Positions 48,201-63,200 of a DNA stretch of 64,000 bases are shown here, piece by piece. A program made the translations under genes and the position numbers. The stretch's first letter is position 1. Every line of letters begins with the position of its first letter. The DNA comes from Timema cristinae. Lineage: Eukaryota > Arthropoda > Insecta > Phasmatodea > Timematidae. Location of the stretch: assembly GCA_039000515.1 (NCBI GenBank), contig JBCFYV010000001.1:51009894-51073893 (forward strand), written 5' to 3'. The notes under the pieces are model-generated. The model saw only the letters and a list, made by a program, of their open reading frames with translations. It had not been told where the DNA came from and did no database searches.

Positions 48201-51200
48201 GGAGATCTCAAATTATTATGTTTTATTTGCAAATGTTTTAAAGGTACTAAAACTAGTAAATATAAATTTTTAAACACTTAAATCAGAATTTAAATTATGA
48301 ACTGAATTAAGAACCGAAAAGGACAGGAAATTTTATTTTTATAGAACCAGAACCTTTAAAATTTTCCTTTAAGATCTGGAACAGGAACTCGAACTGATAA
48401 TTGTTTCATTTTGATTCCCTGTTTATAATCCCTTTGTCTCATCAAAGGAAGTGGAGAAGAAATGCGATTTTGATGAATAAAGCAATAATTAAAAATTTAC
48501 AATATATATATTTTTAGCATTGTGTTTTACTATTGTTTCTGCTACATATATATGTACTAATTACGCTAATTTATAGGGTTGAAGAATATTAAATTTACTC
48601 TAATATGTGTGGAGGAAGAGTGGAAAACCAATTGGAGGGGGGGGGGAGAAACACCCTCAGAAATCCCGACCGGGAAATTGACCTCGGTATCCTCGTCATC
48701 GGCAGTCAAGTCTACTGCGGGGCTGACACCTTAAATCATTCAACCATCAAAGCAGGCTACATATATTTAATATATTGTTAATAATTATAATCACATTTGT
48801 ATCTTTTTTTTGTTGTTTGAATAGAGTTAAACCTTCACCAATGGTTGGATTGTCTAAGGCGTTATTATTGCAATAGATGGACTGATAGTGACAGGACTAT
48901 CGAGTTTTGAACCCGTCAGGCGTACTTTAGCTTTTTTACCCTAAATGGTTCCAATGCAAATGAGGGTACAATTTCTCTACATTCTACATGCCTCATCCAT
49001 ACCACATTAGTGTAATTAAAATTGTACATTTATCCCATTAAATGAAATTGAAGGAAGAAGTATTGTAGATCAGCCTCAAGGTTAGATGATTGTGTTCCAG
49101 ATGGTGGTCGATTCAGCGCTGTCCCCCAAACTGCAAGTGTCCAAGCTCTGTAAGGACATGGCCACCTTCATGGAAAGTTTGATGGGAGAGGTATCTAAGA
49201 TTGACCTCAAGGTAGAGGAACAAAGTATCTCGGTGAGTTGGTGCGCCCCTTTAACATCTCACATGTATTCTATCTCTGAATGTTTGATTGATAAAAAAAT
49301 AGTCAGAGAAAACATTTATTCACATTAACTTAATAAAAAAATTATCTTTGTTTTTTAACTACTTATAATAAACATGACAAACAAAATAGCATTTGTTGTT
49401 GATACCAAGCCTTTACAACTTGAAATATTTTAACCTTAACTAAAACTGTATTTTTTAGAGATTCAATGATTCAAATTTGGAATCGAGATCATAAAGAAAA
49501 TTTTCAAACTCGGTTTAAAGAAATACAGGATTTGACTAGTCTCAAGGTTTGACTTGTCTACTTGTCTCATGAGTCATGAGTGTATAGGACATTGTGCGCC
49601 CGAAGCCGATGAGCATAACAGTGGGAAAATTATTCTGTGTTTTTGGTTGATTTTGATAATATATTAAGTGGTGCTTGAAGACGGCGTATTATTGAATTAA
49701 TTTTGATTACCATTAATTTCTTCAACTGCAGAGCTTTAAATTTTACCATCCACCACTTATTCAAGTGAAGAATTTGAGTTAAATAAAACTCCTGTGGTTA
49801 AGAAGTCATTTGAAATGTTATTGAATGTTGAGGGATGTTAAAAAGATCCCCTGAGTGATTTAATGTTTGTTTTGTTAGGAGAAAGGTTCTGCGACTTTAG
49901 GAGGGATCTCTTTGCACAATGCTAACGGTGACAATACAACATCAACAGACACTCCTCCTAGCTACAACCAACTCAACTACAATGACAACATTCAGAGGTA
50001 ACTACTGTGTTAGTGGTCATTTTGGAATGGGTTTAGTTCTCATTATGATTCTTTTCCTTATTGAACCTAGCCTACTACCAGTTCTAACTACCTTTAACTT
50101 CATGAATGTGGTAGGGATGAAGAAGTCAAGAGTTAAGAAGGAGAGTGGGAAACCAATTAGGAAATAACACCTTAAGTTGACCCGGCTGGGATTCAAACTC
50201 TAAACTCCCCCTAGTGCCAAACCAGACTAGACGATCTTGATATTTAATATGCAGGCTCACCAATGAAGATATATTTTTTATTACTCATACTTATAATACA
50301 AAATCCAAATCCTTTTAATGCAGCTATGTTGTGTCAGTGACCAAGGTTATAAAATTCCAAAATAAAATTTATGAATGTATAAAAGCTGTAAATTATGTAT
50401 GATGCTAGTACATCTTTTTCATTTTCAAAGTTATTCACTAAATAAAAAAGTAAGTTATCTTTGGGAGTACATCAGTATATTTGAACCTAAATCCAATATA
50501 TTATTACAGTTGACATAATAACAAAAATACAGTATTAATATGAAATTGCTGAAGTCACTACACTTATTACAGTGAAGGGGTGTGTAAAGCCTAAGATTCC
50601 TCTTATTCATGGAAAAAATAAATATATCAGATTAAATATCTATGGTTTTAATCAAAATTTGAATATTTTTTCTAATTTTAATGTTGAGCAAAATATTAAT
50701 TGTGTAAATATTTGTATTAGAGTTGGGTCAATTCCACTATTTTATGCATTTGAATCATCATCATCTTCATCATGTTCTGTGATTTTCTCTAGTTAATAGT
50801 TATATAATTACTGTTAACTAATCCCAGGTTTTTTGAGAGTCGACCAAAGACGACTCCTTCAGTTGGATCTAGGGAGTTAAAGACTGAAATGAACAAACCC
50901 CTGATGATCCCAGTCAACATTAGCAAGTGTTCTGCTTCCGGGGACTCGACGCTGGCAAGCTCTAATAACAGGTGAATCTAAATACCATATATTGGAGTAA
51001 CATATTAGATGGCTTGCTAAACTTTCCAAACAGTATTCTTTGACATTGTATTAAACATATCGTACATAGTAAATTGAGAGTAATTTTTGATTCAACTTTC
51101 AACAGGTTTAATATTTTTTATCTTTTAAAAATTGTGTGGAGAATGTTTAATGGATCAGTATAGAGATATTTCTTTAAAGTTAAACTTAAACATTATTATT

Positions 51201-54200
51201 TGAATGGGTTATATAATGGGGTGATTAATAAACAAGGTCATATTTTGATTCTTTCATTGTTTATATTATTTCAAAGTGTAAATCTTATTTTCTAATATGT
51301 AAGGCTTACTTTTGTTTGTGAGATGATTAATACTCAACCCAAAATTTAGTTAAAGGCATACTAGGGAAATTAAGAGTGAGATAGTTTCTCGTTGCTTTCC
51401 TCACTGAGCCAGAAAGTATTATTGCCAAGCCCATCGAAATGCATACACCAGCTGTCCTTAAAAACAACACCTCCACTCCATTCATCCCAGGGACTGGCTG
51501 TTTATTGAATTTTATTACTAGTATCATTCATACTTCTGCCACTTTCATATTATAAAACAGTAAATTTACTAAAATAACACAACAGTAATGAATGATAAAA
51601 TTAGTTTTTAACCCCCTTTAAATGTTCTGTAGGCTTGACACACCATGTTCTCTAGACTTGACACCCCTTAAATGTTATAAAGGCTTGATCCCCTTAAATG
51701 TTCTATAAACATGTCACCCCTTACATGTTTTCTAGGTATGAAACATTTTAAATGATATCTAGGCTTGACACCCCCTAAATATTCTTTAGACTTGACATCC
51801 CTTGCAATATATTCTGTTTGGGTCCACCGCCCTGCCTGGGTAACACCTAACAGACTGACTGGCTACTCAAATGGTTGACCTTGCGGTAGCACCCCCCCCC
51901 CCCCCTCTCTTTATTTTCACACTTCAGAAATATGGCAGAGTAGTTATTCCTATCCTTCTTTAAATGTTTCATTGCAAGCACTTTCACATCTTGTAGGAAG
52001 AACAAGCTCGGAACACCACCACAGGAACACCCAACTGTTTCCACCAGAGGTATAATAACCCCTACCCCTTTCTTACCACCCTCAGGGCCCCCCCTCTTGC
52101 TGTGTGCTAACATCAACATTCCCCTCCCCCTCCACATTGAACAAAGGACAAGCTTATTTTTAACTATGAGTCACCAGATTATCTGGCTACCCTCTTGTCT
52201 CCTTGCAATAAACATATTAGTCTAGCTATACAGGACTTTTATTAAGAAATTTATGACAACTATTTGACCTTGATATTCAAGCTTGCTATTCCAAGCTTCA
52301 AATCGAATATTCAGCCTTTAATTATTCAAAATTTTGAATATTCGCACACCCCTAATAACTATACAGATAAACACAAAACAAAACTTGTTTGAGTCCTGTG
52401 TAAGTGGAAAATTGGCTTAACAAATGAAAAGGAGTTTCTGTGAGAATTTTTGAAAAAAGGATATTCTCAGAAGTTATTTGGGGTGACTTGTCTACTTATT
52501 TTTATACTTCTGTATAACATTTAACAATGAGGTGGCCTAATGGCTAGATAATTTTATAATAATGTAAATTGATAATAATAACAACAAATCAATTTTAGGG
52601 GTGTGCAAAGTCCACTTTTTCATTTTAAAGCGAACTCGAATCAAATATATGAAATATTCTCTAAACCAAATCAAAGTTTGAATATTTTTGTTTAGTTTTT
52701 TTACGCTAGAAAAATATATTATATTGTTGTTTATTAAAATGTATGTATTGAAATTACTTAGAAAATGTTTATTTTACTTATTTTTACTAATATTTCATTT
52801 TAATCTAATCAATCAAGTTATATTACACTTTACAATTCAATTACTTAGGATTTTTTCCAAATAAATATTGTTTTATATTATATATAAATGACAATACTTG
52901 ACCATAAATCGAGTATTTTAGCTGTCAATATTTTATTTATGAAGCATTGAAGCCAGGATTATTTTTGAAGCAAAGTCGAAGCTGGCATTTGTTTCGAAGT
53001 TTTGGAGCAGAGTCGAAACTTTGCACACCCATAATCAGTTTCCATTATTATACTTCTGTATTATAAGCTACTTGGAGTGGTCCTTCTTCCAATTTTTTTT
53101 TTGCTGTTTAAAGGCCCCTATAAGCTATTTAAAGTGTAATTTGTCTGGAATCTTCTGTAAAATTAGATGCCTATTATATAAGCTATTTGAACTTTAAACT
53201 GGTATTTTCCTGACAAACTTTTGAAATTGAATGTTATCAGATGTTATTTGGAATTGTTTCCCCCTAAAAATCTTAAGGATTGGATGCCTTTAGAAGCTAT
53301 TTAGAGTTATCTTCTCCTGTATTTTTTTTTTTAATGAATAAATGTTTCTCATCACTATTTGGAGTTGTCCTTGCCTGTCAGAGTTTTAAAAACTAAATAC
53401 CTCTCAAAGTTATTAAGAGTTTGATTCACAACCATTTTTCGGCCTCATATTCAATAATATAAAAGGGGAGTGAAATAAATCTAGAGAGGTGTAAGCAAGT
53501 TTTGGCGAGTATATTCCAATCACACCAAATTTAATTTAATTTAATTAGAAATATACTACACTACGTGAAAGTTCCAAACACTTGTAAATGAAGGACAAGA
53601 TAACTGGATCATTAATACCACTGTGGCAAATGGCAGTAAGTTCCTCCAGAGGAAAGCGACCAGCAACAATACCTTCATTATGACAGCTGCCACCCAATGA
53701 GCACAAAGAGACCACTCCCACATAGCCTAGCCATTAGAGCCAAAATAATTTTCTCTGACCACAATGACCTTTTACAATACAATAAAAAACTGCGACATGC
53801 TTCTATGAACAGAGGCTACCCCAAAGCACTGGTGTGTAGTCAAATAGACAGAGCTCAAAATATCGGGGCCCACATCAACAGGAACAAACAACATCATCCC
53901 TCTGGTCACTACATACCACCCTGGACTCCACAAACTCAACAATCTCTTGAAAACAGATTTCCCCGTACGGCAATCCTCCACCACTACACAACTTGTCTGC
54001 AAGGAACCTCCAAAAGTAACGTATAAACAACCAGCCAATCTACGCAACTTACTTGTAAGACCCAAACTGCCGACCTCACTATTCAACCCAAATCCAAACA
54101 AATGTCAGGTTCCTTTCCCTGCAACCGCACCCCCTGCAAAACCTGCACAATACATAAACCAACAAATTAATTCTCCAGCAACATAACTAAAATAAATTAT

Positions 54201-57200
54201 CCTATAGAAGGCCACCATATTTGCGATTCTGAAAACCTCATCTACCAACTGGAATGCAACCAGTGCCAAGCACAGTACATTGGTCTGACAACAGAAACAC
54301 TGAGAAATAGAATGAATCATCATCAACATGACACAAAAATGAAAAGTAAAGATAAGCCTGTACCATCACATGCTGAAACCCATAATCTGGGTTTTAATCA
54401 CTGTGACATAACCAAGGTGGTCAAATCCCTGAACAAAGAAATATGCAATCCTTCACAACTAAGGATGAGTACCCGTCCGTTGACCTAAAAGTCATTTGGC
54501 CATATTAGGCCAAATGATTTTGGTTGAACTTAACTACATTAACTTTTTTATTCGAAATACATTTTAGGCTAAATGACTTTTGTCGAACTTAACTAAATTA
54601 ACTTTTTTTATTCAAAATATATTTTAGGACAAATGACTTTAGGCCAACTGACTTTTGAGGACAAATTACTTTTAGGCCAAATTTCTTCTAGGTCAACTGA
54701 CTTTTAGACCAAATGACTTTAAATAAATGTTTTATGTCTGAGTGTTGTTCGTAAACATTCACTATGATGTATTGCGATGCCAATAGAGGGCAGTGTGTGT
54801 CCTATTTAGTTAAATAGTATATACTAAAGTTTATAAATACATGTAGTCTTCTTTGGTGTAACTATTTACCAAGGTCTAAAGCAGCGGTTATCAAATTGTG
54901 GGGCGCAACCCCCAAGGGAGAGCGCGAGAAATTGTTATGACATTAAATTATTTATTAACTCGATCTAACTGAGTTCCAGAAAAATATATTTATGTTGACT
55001 GTATTTTTAAGAGAGCAATCTACATGTGTGAAACTGTCTATGAAGAGTAGATACTGTGCGAGATTAGTTGTCACCAAAGAGCTGAGAGTTTCTCTTTCTT
55101 ATATTACTACTTGTTTTAGTAAACTTTGTGTTTAGAAACAATTAAATTAAATAAAAACCAAAAGCCACTATTATCATGATATGAATTATATATAAATGTG
55201 CTATAAATACTAATGTTAAAGAGCTATGTTTATTGTGTGTTGTGTCAGTTGTTGAATTTATTTATATAGAACTGTTTTAATTCAACTGATTTTTAATTTC
55301 TATTAGGCTAATTTCCTTACAAAATGTAAAAATACTAAACCAACAAAATATATTTATTTAAATCATACATCACTGGAAGGAGAGTGGGGGGTAGAGGGGT
55401 CGTTGCGCAACTTCCTCACTTGGATGTAAAGGGGATAACAGAGTAAAATGTTTGATAACCACTGCTTAGAGGATACAGGTCTCACTGCACTTTAGTTCCT
55501 GTGATCAGGTAAGAAGCTAGAGAGCGCTAGTATCTCTTCACAATAACATGCACTCCAGTCAACCAGTAGAGAAGTTTGAATAACTAAAGTTTCAGTTTAT
55601 GGTTTTAACTTTTTGAGTACCATAGTGATTAAAACTAGAGCACCCAACTCACCCTCTCCATATATGGTAGAAAGAGAAAATAATTAATAAAGTACAAAAA
55701 AAACTTATTTATAATATACATACTAACTATCATTTGTATTTGATTACGATTGTAAAAGCATTTAAATTTGCTTTGTAATGTTTAATATTTGTTTATTATT
55801 TCGTCGAACCAGTATGGTTGACAAATCTAACATTGCCGACATGAAGACCTCGCCAATAAATGCATTCTTTATTGCTATCCCCATATTGTTTGGACACAAT
55901 AATATATTATGATGACTAACAATAAGCTTCTTTCAATAGCACATTGAGGTAGAGTGGACGTTTAAAACACACTTTGTGGCCCCCCCCCCCACCCAGCCAG
56001 TATTTGAAGCCCAACCTCTCAATTACTAGCAAACTGTTATATGAGGGGAGACCCAAAAGAAACCTGATTAAAAGTGCATGACCGTTCCCAGACATAGTAG
56101 AGCGTTCTCCCGCTAGGTATGTCAGAGACCTTCGCAAATCAGTTGCCCAAGTGGTGTCTGTGTAGAAGGTTACATTTGATTGTAGTGTTGTTTTTCTCAA
56201 CGGTTCTCGTTTGCTGTCTGTGAAATTGTTATGGCAGATTTAAGGGCCTGATAACCTAGCAGAAAGCCATAGACACAAACCAGCTACCTCTTATTTAAAA
56301 AAAAAAAATAGATAAAAATAAAAGAGAACAGACTTATAGTGAAAACAGAAATTACACCTTTCGGAGAGAGTACTAGCCCCCAGTTTAAACAATAATCAAC
56401 TTTTTTAAAAGTTGGTGATATTTTTTATGATGCTCATCTTAAATAATTTCAATCCATTCTGTTATTATGTGTACCACACCCTCATATTGAAATGATTTAT
56501 CTGCATCGAACACAATTAGGGTAGCTATAAATAAAGAAGTTAGCATTCAGAGAAAGGAAAAGAAAATGTTTTCCACAGTTGATTCACAAAAAAAACAAAA
56601 CAAAAAAACAGTCATACTATAAATTTGTTTATTTCAACTTAGAGTCTATTGAGAACTTTTGGGTTAGAAAAAAATCCTTTGGTTCTTATCTTTATTTATT
56701 TTTTTGAAAAAGGATCATAAAAAAAATTAAAAATGAAAGAAATTGTGGCGTATCTTCAGGTTCAGTAAATACAGTCAATTTTCTCATAAATAACCATAGA
56801 TGGCATCTTAAAAAGCTACTCGATATAGACCTACTTTCACATATCTCAAATAGGGTAGTTTTACCCAGGGTCCCACTTCTCGAGGCCCCCAACCACACAT
56901 ATATTTCTATTTCACGAAAACGAGTTTTCCGCATTCACAATCCACGTGCATTAAAATGATTGATTTAAAGTCAGACATCAAAGGGGATGGTCCGGGAGGA
57001 CAGCCACCAATGACAAGAGGGCCCACCCTAGGCTAACTTCACTAAAGCAAGAGGTAACACATGGTCTACAAGAACATATATGACACCAGTCTTCTCAGAT
57101 GTCTGTGTACCCTTTCTTCTTTACTTCTTCCTGATCCAGTAATTCCGCCACCGCGTCCCCTGTCTGCTCCTGGTAGTATTGTATCTGCGGTGGCGGAGTT

Positions 57201-60200
57201 GAAGATGGCCAGCAGGTCACCAGCAATTCCTCCTCTAGCTGCTAGGGTGGTCGGCCATCCCTGTGCCAGGGTGATGTAGTATGTGTTGATTCTATGAAGC
57301 AATAGTTGTTGTGCTCCTTTCGAAGTTCTGGTTAGTTTGATGGAGTTTATTGATAAATACCGATATTATTTTTCCATCGCACAAATTTCGTGTCAGTGAT
57401 TATGTCAAATAATTGGCTTTTCGTAAAAAGTGAACATCATACTTGAAAAAGTTCAAAATATATTTCATATTTTACATTAACACTGGGACAAAAATGTTGA
57501 TGAGGATGAAAATAAAAATAAGAGGAAGTTATTGAAGAAAGATTTTATATTTTCTTCATGTACACAGTTATATTAGTTTTTACGAACATAACATTTCAAC
57601 ATTCTACTAAGTTAATTTTTGTGTGTGAAAGGGGGCCCCCAAAATTCCATTTCCATAGACCCTGAATACTCTGGGTGGACATATAAACTATAAGTAAGAT
57701 CGAGACCATAAAAAATTAGGAGTAAAAATGTTTCCTTCTTATCTCTAGTTGTGAGGCAGTGGCCTTATCTCTCAACCCACCCTGCGTTCTATGACCTGCC
57801 ATTATGTATGGATGTATCTAAACTTAAAAAACACTTTCTTTCTAACTGGTTGATAGTTAGTGAATGTTTTTAAGTTAATGTTTAGTTTTGACTCTACTAT
57901 GAGGTTACCTCTAAATTCTCTTTAGGTCTCCAACCTAAGATGGCTCTGAGCTATTATAACAACCAATTAGTAATCAGCGCTTAGTATTAAACTAAATAAT
58001 AATAAAAAATAACATTGTAACAAGACAATCTTTCTAACCTACTATCATTGGTTTGTTTAGCATATAAACATTTGCCATAATTTGTATATTTTTTGCATCG
58101 TTCCACATATGCTTAGGTGCATCGACCACAACAACATTTTTGGCAACATGTGTTGATAGCACAGTCGTCATCAAAAACGTGAAAAATAGTTATAAATATT
58201 GGCGACATGTTGAAGTGAGTGGTAAACATCAAAGAAATGTTGGTAACATGTTGGCAGCATTGTTGATGTGCATCTACACCGGGGCAACATAGTAAACAGC
58301 ATTTAGTTTGTTTGGAGGTTCCACCTTAGAAGGTTGTCTTCATTCGCGCTTTGTGAATTTGGTCTTAAAACCACCTGATAATCTTATCTCACCTCTAGAA
58401 AGTCCATAGTCATCACATTTTAGATCTCGCAATAAATCTGGTCCAGCATACCTTTGGCAACTCTGGAGAGAAGGACGAGCCTAAAATTGACGGCTAGCTG
58501 GACGCACACTCAAAATTACAAAATTTGCCGCATCTGCAAGCAACACATATTCCTCTCTCAGCATCCTTTACTCAACTATAGTTTATTTTTTTAGGAGCAA
58601 ACTTTTTGAACAATAATTTTGATAGAAAGTAACTAACATTTTAAGGGTGACCTGGCGGTCTAGGGTAAGGTGTCAGACTTCTGTGCTGGGGATCCGGGGT
58701 TCAATCCTTGGTCCCGGCACAGATTTATCTGATTGCCAAACCCTTCTTTCACTCTGACAAGACGTGTATTAATCACAACTTGTGAATGTGGGGAATGCCA
58801 GGGCTCCACCGTGGTTCGGATTCCACGTTAAACTGTAGGTCCTCATTTCATCTCACAATCACCCTACCATTACACATTAGCGTAAGTGCGTATAACTCGA
58901 ACGGGTAGTAAGACGCGTTGCTAATAATAATAATATTAAACTAACATTTTACATTATAGAAAAAAAGTTATTTGATGTATTTACCATGGATAGTAAATCT
59001 AAAATGTTTTCAAAAGTTTTAAACAGTACTTCCCAATGAACTACTTTAAAATTTATCTCTACACAATTAATGAAAGACTATATTATATTTATATTTTCAC
59101 CATTGTGGGAACATGAGATAAATTATTGCTAATTTATTAAATTCATTATATGTACAGCTTTATCTTGTTAAAACATTTTAATTTGTTTAATGGTTTGTAT
59201 TGATATTTAAAAAACTTATAGACAAAGGCAAACAAAACATAAGTCTTAATATTATTAATTTATTTTTTACACTCTCGCACACGTAAATCAAATACATTGG
59301 GTATTGGTGTCACTAACTGAATTCTGCCAGTTTGCCATTTGTAATTTTTTTTAAGGTAACTTTAGAAAATATTCACCACTTTTTTCCATTTAAATCAAGA
59401 AATAGCATCCTTACAACATACATAAGTGTTCAAACGGTTATTTTAATAACCCATCTTTAATAAATCAAGTATATTTGGACCTAATAGATATAGGATGTCT
59501 GGATGAGTGCTACCCAAAATTAAAAATGTATATTATAATAAATCCAGGCTAACACAAAAAGTATACATTAAAAATTATTTACTATACATTTAATATTACT
59601 TTATAGATTATTATTGTGAATAATTTTGTTGATCCTTCGTCTTACATAGTTCTTTAAAGTTGCGAGTGGTTGTTGTGTGACATTCAGTCCGCAACGATAT
59701 TTAGATTTTGTTGCCGCATAGCATGAAAATTCAGCTTCGCACACTTAAGTTGATGGAAACTGTAAAAGTTTAAGTACTGCCATTTAAGCACTTGAGGATA
59801 TACTTGAAGAAGAATGAGGGAGGGAAATAACAATTTCACAGCAAACACCAACAAGTATGATTTTGGGCCTAGTGAGAAGTTCGGCAATATTCAAGAAAAT
59901 ATTGCACCGAGAGTGTAAACTGCGGTGGCTCAATTGGAAATAAAAGATATTCAACAAGGGGTTTATTGGTTGGATATTATTATATTGGTCATAACAAAAT
60001 AAACATTTGTTAGTCAATTAAAGAAGTTTCATAATCTTTTTTAGTCAAAATATAATATTTTTTAAATTAATTATAATTCAAAGAAGCCATTACAGAAATT
60101 AATCCACGGATCCCCTGGGTATTGTTCACGAATTCCTTGGGATCCACGAAGCACAGTTCTGGAACCACTGCACTTAGTATGTTGATTTTGTTTTGTTTTT

Positions 60201-63200
60201 TGCTTTTAGAAGATATTTTACGGTTGAATTGTGTTGGCCATATAATTCATATTAATGAATAAGAACTAATGTCCGTATTTAAGTATGAAAAGACTAAGTA
60301 TAGGTCACACAGAGAACACTGATTTAGGTTGATAGTTTAGATATTACAGCAAACAACATACATTTGACAGGGTTAGTGCGTTCAAATATTTAGGAACAAT
60401 TCTAACTAGCGATAACAATATTAGGTTGGAAATTAGGAAAATAATACATTCGGGAAATGCTTGTTATTACTTGGTCAGTAAGTTGTTGGCGTCTCACCTG
60501 CTCTCAAGGAATGTAAAACTTAGAATAATTTATACAAAACAAACAATTTGCCGGTTGTTCCCTATGAATGTTAATCGTGCTTTCTTACCTTGAATGACAA
60601 AAATTAATTTAAGGTGTTCGAAAACACGGTGCTTTGGAAGATATTTGGTCATAAAATGGATGAAGATAGTGGAGAGTGGAGGAGGCTCATAGTGATGAGC
60701 TGAATACCCTGTACTCATCACCAGACATTGATAAGGTTATAAAATCTCTCAGGTTACGGTGGGAAGGTCATGCAGCGTGAATGGGAATATCTGGAACCGC
60801 TTTCAAGGTATTGAATGGTAAACCCACTGGGAAGACCTAGACGCAGATGAAGGATAACATTTGGATAGACCTGAGAAACATAGGGTGTAATGAGATAGAT
60901 TGGATAGAAGTAGCTCAAGAGAGGGATAGGTGGCGTACTTTCGTGAGTGCGGCAATGAACTCTCGAGTTTTTAATGCCATAGAGTAAGTCTGTGTTTAAA
61001 TAAAGTCTATGTTTTTATAAATACCTTAACACCATCTACCATCACTTGTGCTATCTATAATCAGATGACAATACTAACTGTGCTTGTGTTACGAAGATAC
61101 CCAAAGGTTTTAACATTAGATTCTAGGCTAAATAATTTTATGCCAAATTACTTTTAAGCCAACTGACTTTAGGCTGAATGACTTTTGGGACTCGTAGTGA
61201 AGTTAACATCAAATTTTTTTAATTCAAAACTCACTTTAGTTAGCCCAACTCACTTTTAGGCCAAATGACTTTAGGCTAAATGACTTTTAGTCCAACTGAC
61301 TTTTAGGCTGAGTTTTAGGCCAAATGGCTTTAGGCCTACTGCCGCGTCTCCCTAAAGATATGGGAACCAGCCCATCAATACATTATCAAATCCAGACAAG
61401 CCCCTAACTTCAACCTAAGGTAACTTGCTCTCCTTCCTACCAGCACACATTATTACATTCACTGTCACAATAATAACACAATATATAACACAATTTTTAG
61501 TTTTTCTATCTATCTATTTATTCAAAGTGCTGCCATCTATACAGTGATATAACTGATAAACAGTCAACCTGGCAGTTCAACCAAGAGCATCAGTCTACTC
61601 TCTTGACCTGATGAAGCTGTCTGTGGCAGTAAAAGCTTGTCCTTAAAAATGTGTTTGTGTGTTTTTTATTTAGTGTTCTATCTAAACAATTTATACTCCA
61701 CTATCACCAAGATAAGTGTACTGGTTATCCCTCCTAATCTAAACCATGACTTAGCCTAGTGATCTATTCCAAATAACCTTAGTATGGATGGGTATTTTAT
61801 TTCTTATCATTCATGTTTTATTTTATATTTTATTTTCTTTCATCTACTACAACTTGTTAATCTGGATCTTGGGCCTGGACCACTGGAAGTCCATACCATA
61901 TTACCAATAGTAAAAAAAAGTAGTTTTAACATATGTTAATTTATAATTGGACTTAAACAAGGAAAGTATTCTAAACATATAGTTTGGCAGCAATGTAAAG
62001 TGTGAACTGTGTTCTTAATTTCATTGTAAAATCCATATTGTGTTTGTTCCCTTTGATATGTTTCTATCCACCTTTCCTATAACTTCTCCCAAATATAATA
62101 CTAAACATATAGTAGTTATAATTTATTACCAGTGTTTGTAATCTTTTAATGTCTTAGTCAGCACATCTCTTCATGTAGCTTGGGGACAAATTATCAAAAT
62201 TTAATTTAAGCTTCATAGATAATACTGTTGGTTAGTGAAAGTTTTTTTCCCTTAGAAAATGCTGTGCACCATTAAACAATACTAGTGGTGGAAGTAATAG
62301 CAGTGATCGTGCTGCTATCACTCACAATGGAACCAATACATCTCATGTATCATACAAACCACCCCACCTTACTGAGGCCATTTTGTGGAGGTAAGGTCAA
62401 ATGCATGTCATTGGTTCTGAAAATGTCTGAATTTGATTTTATATTTAAAAGTGTGTTCAGTTCTAGATAACTATAGTGGAATTGAAAGGATAATTAGGAT
62501 AAACTTAAAAATAAAACTTCTCTTCATTTCCTTGCAAATATTTATTATCACTAGAATTTTAAAATCATGTGATACTGGAAAAGTTAGCAGAAGAAGGAAG
62601 TATGAAACATGTGTGGGGAAAGAGGAAAAATGTGGGAAGAATCCATTGCACCAAGGTGACATCTTCGTTTCTTCTGTCTTCTATAGTAGATTATTTAGCC
62701 ATTAGGCCATTTCATTTTTAAACAATTTTATTTGATGAATAAAGAATATTAAAGTTAACAATACATAAAAATAGAAAACATGAAAACAATATGATGATAA
62801 AGTTATTATTAGAAATTTGATGATTAAAAGTAGATAAGTAATATAAAATATACTGTAAATAAAAAGTTATAATCTCATGATCAATCTTAATTTGATGAGT
62901 AAGCATGAAAATTAAAAGTTACTAATAAATAACAATGACTGTAAATGTAATATTCAGAAACTTTAACAGGAATTATAATTTAACAAATGTTTAATTACAC
63001 CTAAAATTAAATGTTATAAGATTCAATAAAGGAGTCTGTTGTATAATGTTAAACTAATGATAAAGAATATTTTATACAGTTATAAGTTTTGAAGATGGTT
63101 CATAATAAAATGTTTTATGTATCAAAATGACAATTAATTTAAGAATACAAAGTTTTTGTTCCTTATTTGAGGTATTTTGTTGATCCCATCTCCTTATGAC

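Larger units (their letters stand above)
47351..49100 (+). other. period intron 9
   Basis: A 1.75-kb intron with a fragmentary 'gagtact/gagctcg' hAT-like stretch (47640-47790) and three SINE family A pieces near its 3' end. No other structure seen. Confidence 0.75.
54467..61351. mobile_element. 6.9-kb inverted-repeat DNA element with subterminal repeats, inserted in a Penelope copy
   Basis: Flanked by CTAAGGAT (54459-54466) and CTAAAGAT (61352-61359), an 8-bp duplication with one mismatch; the intron 4 Penelope copy supplies the empty site. Ends are GAGTACCCGTCCGTTGACC and, inverted, GGAGACGCGGCAGTAGGCC, both leading into CATTTGGCC. Inside each end are clustered short repeats of the type aggccaaatgacttttaggc (54490-54735 and 61120-61345). 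No transposase recognised; later insertions include a hAT MITE, a SINE and a LINE fragment. An 8-bp duplication is compatible with hAT, P, MULE, Merlin or Zisupton types. Confidence 0.7.
50972..62255 (+). other. period intron 12 (11.3 kb)
   Basis: The longest intron in the window. It contains a ~30-bp minisatellite, a ~68-bp degenerate tandem repeat split by a hAT MITE, a Penelope-like copy split by a 6.9-kb inverted-repeat element, and one repeat E copy. Exons 12 and 13 still join in frame across it. Confidence 0.85.

Noticed and set aside
56037..56240. Mariner 5' end
   Set aside because: The 'gagacccaaaagaaacc' motif is suggestive but no matching 3' end or transposase was found, so it is not annotated separately.
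57061..57302. Overlapping open frames on both strands (72 and 78 codons)
   Set aside because: GC-richer stretch, but neither frame shows a known motif or splice context.
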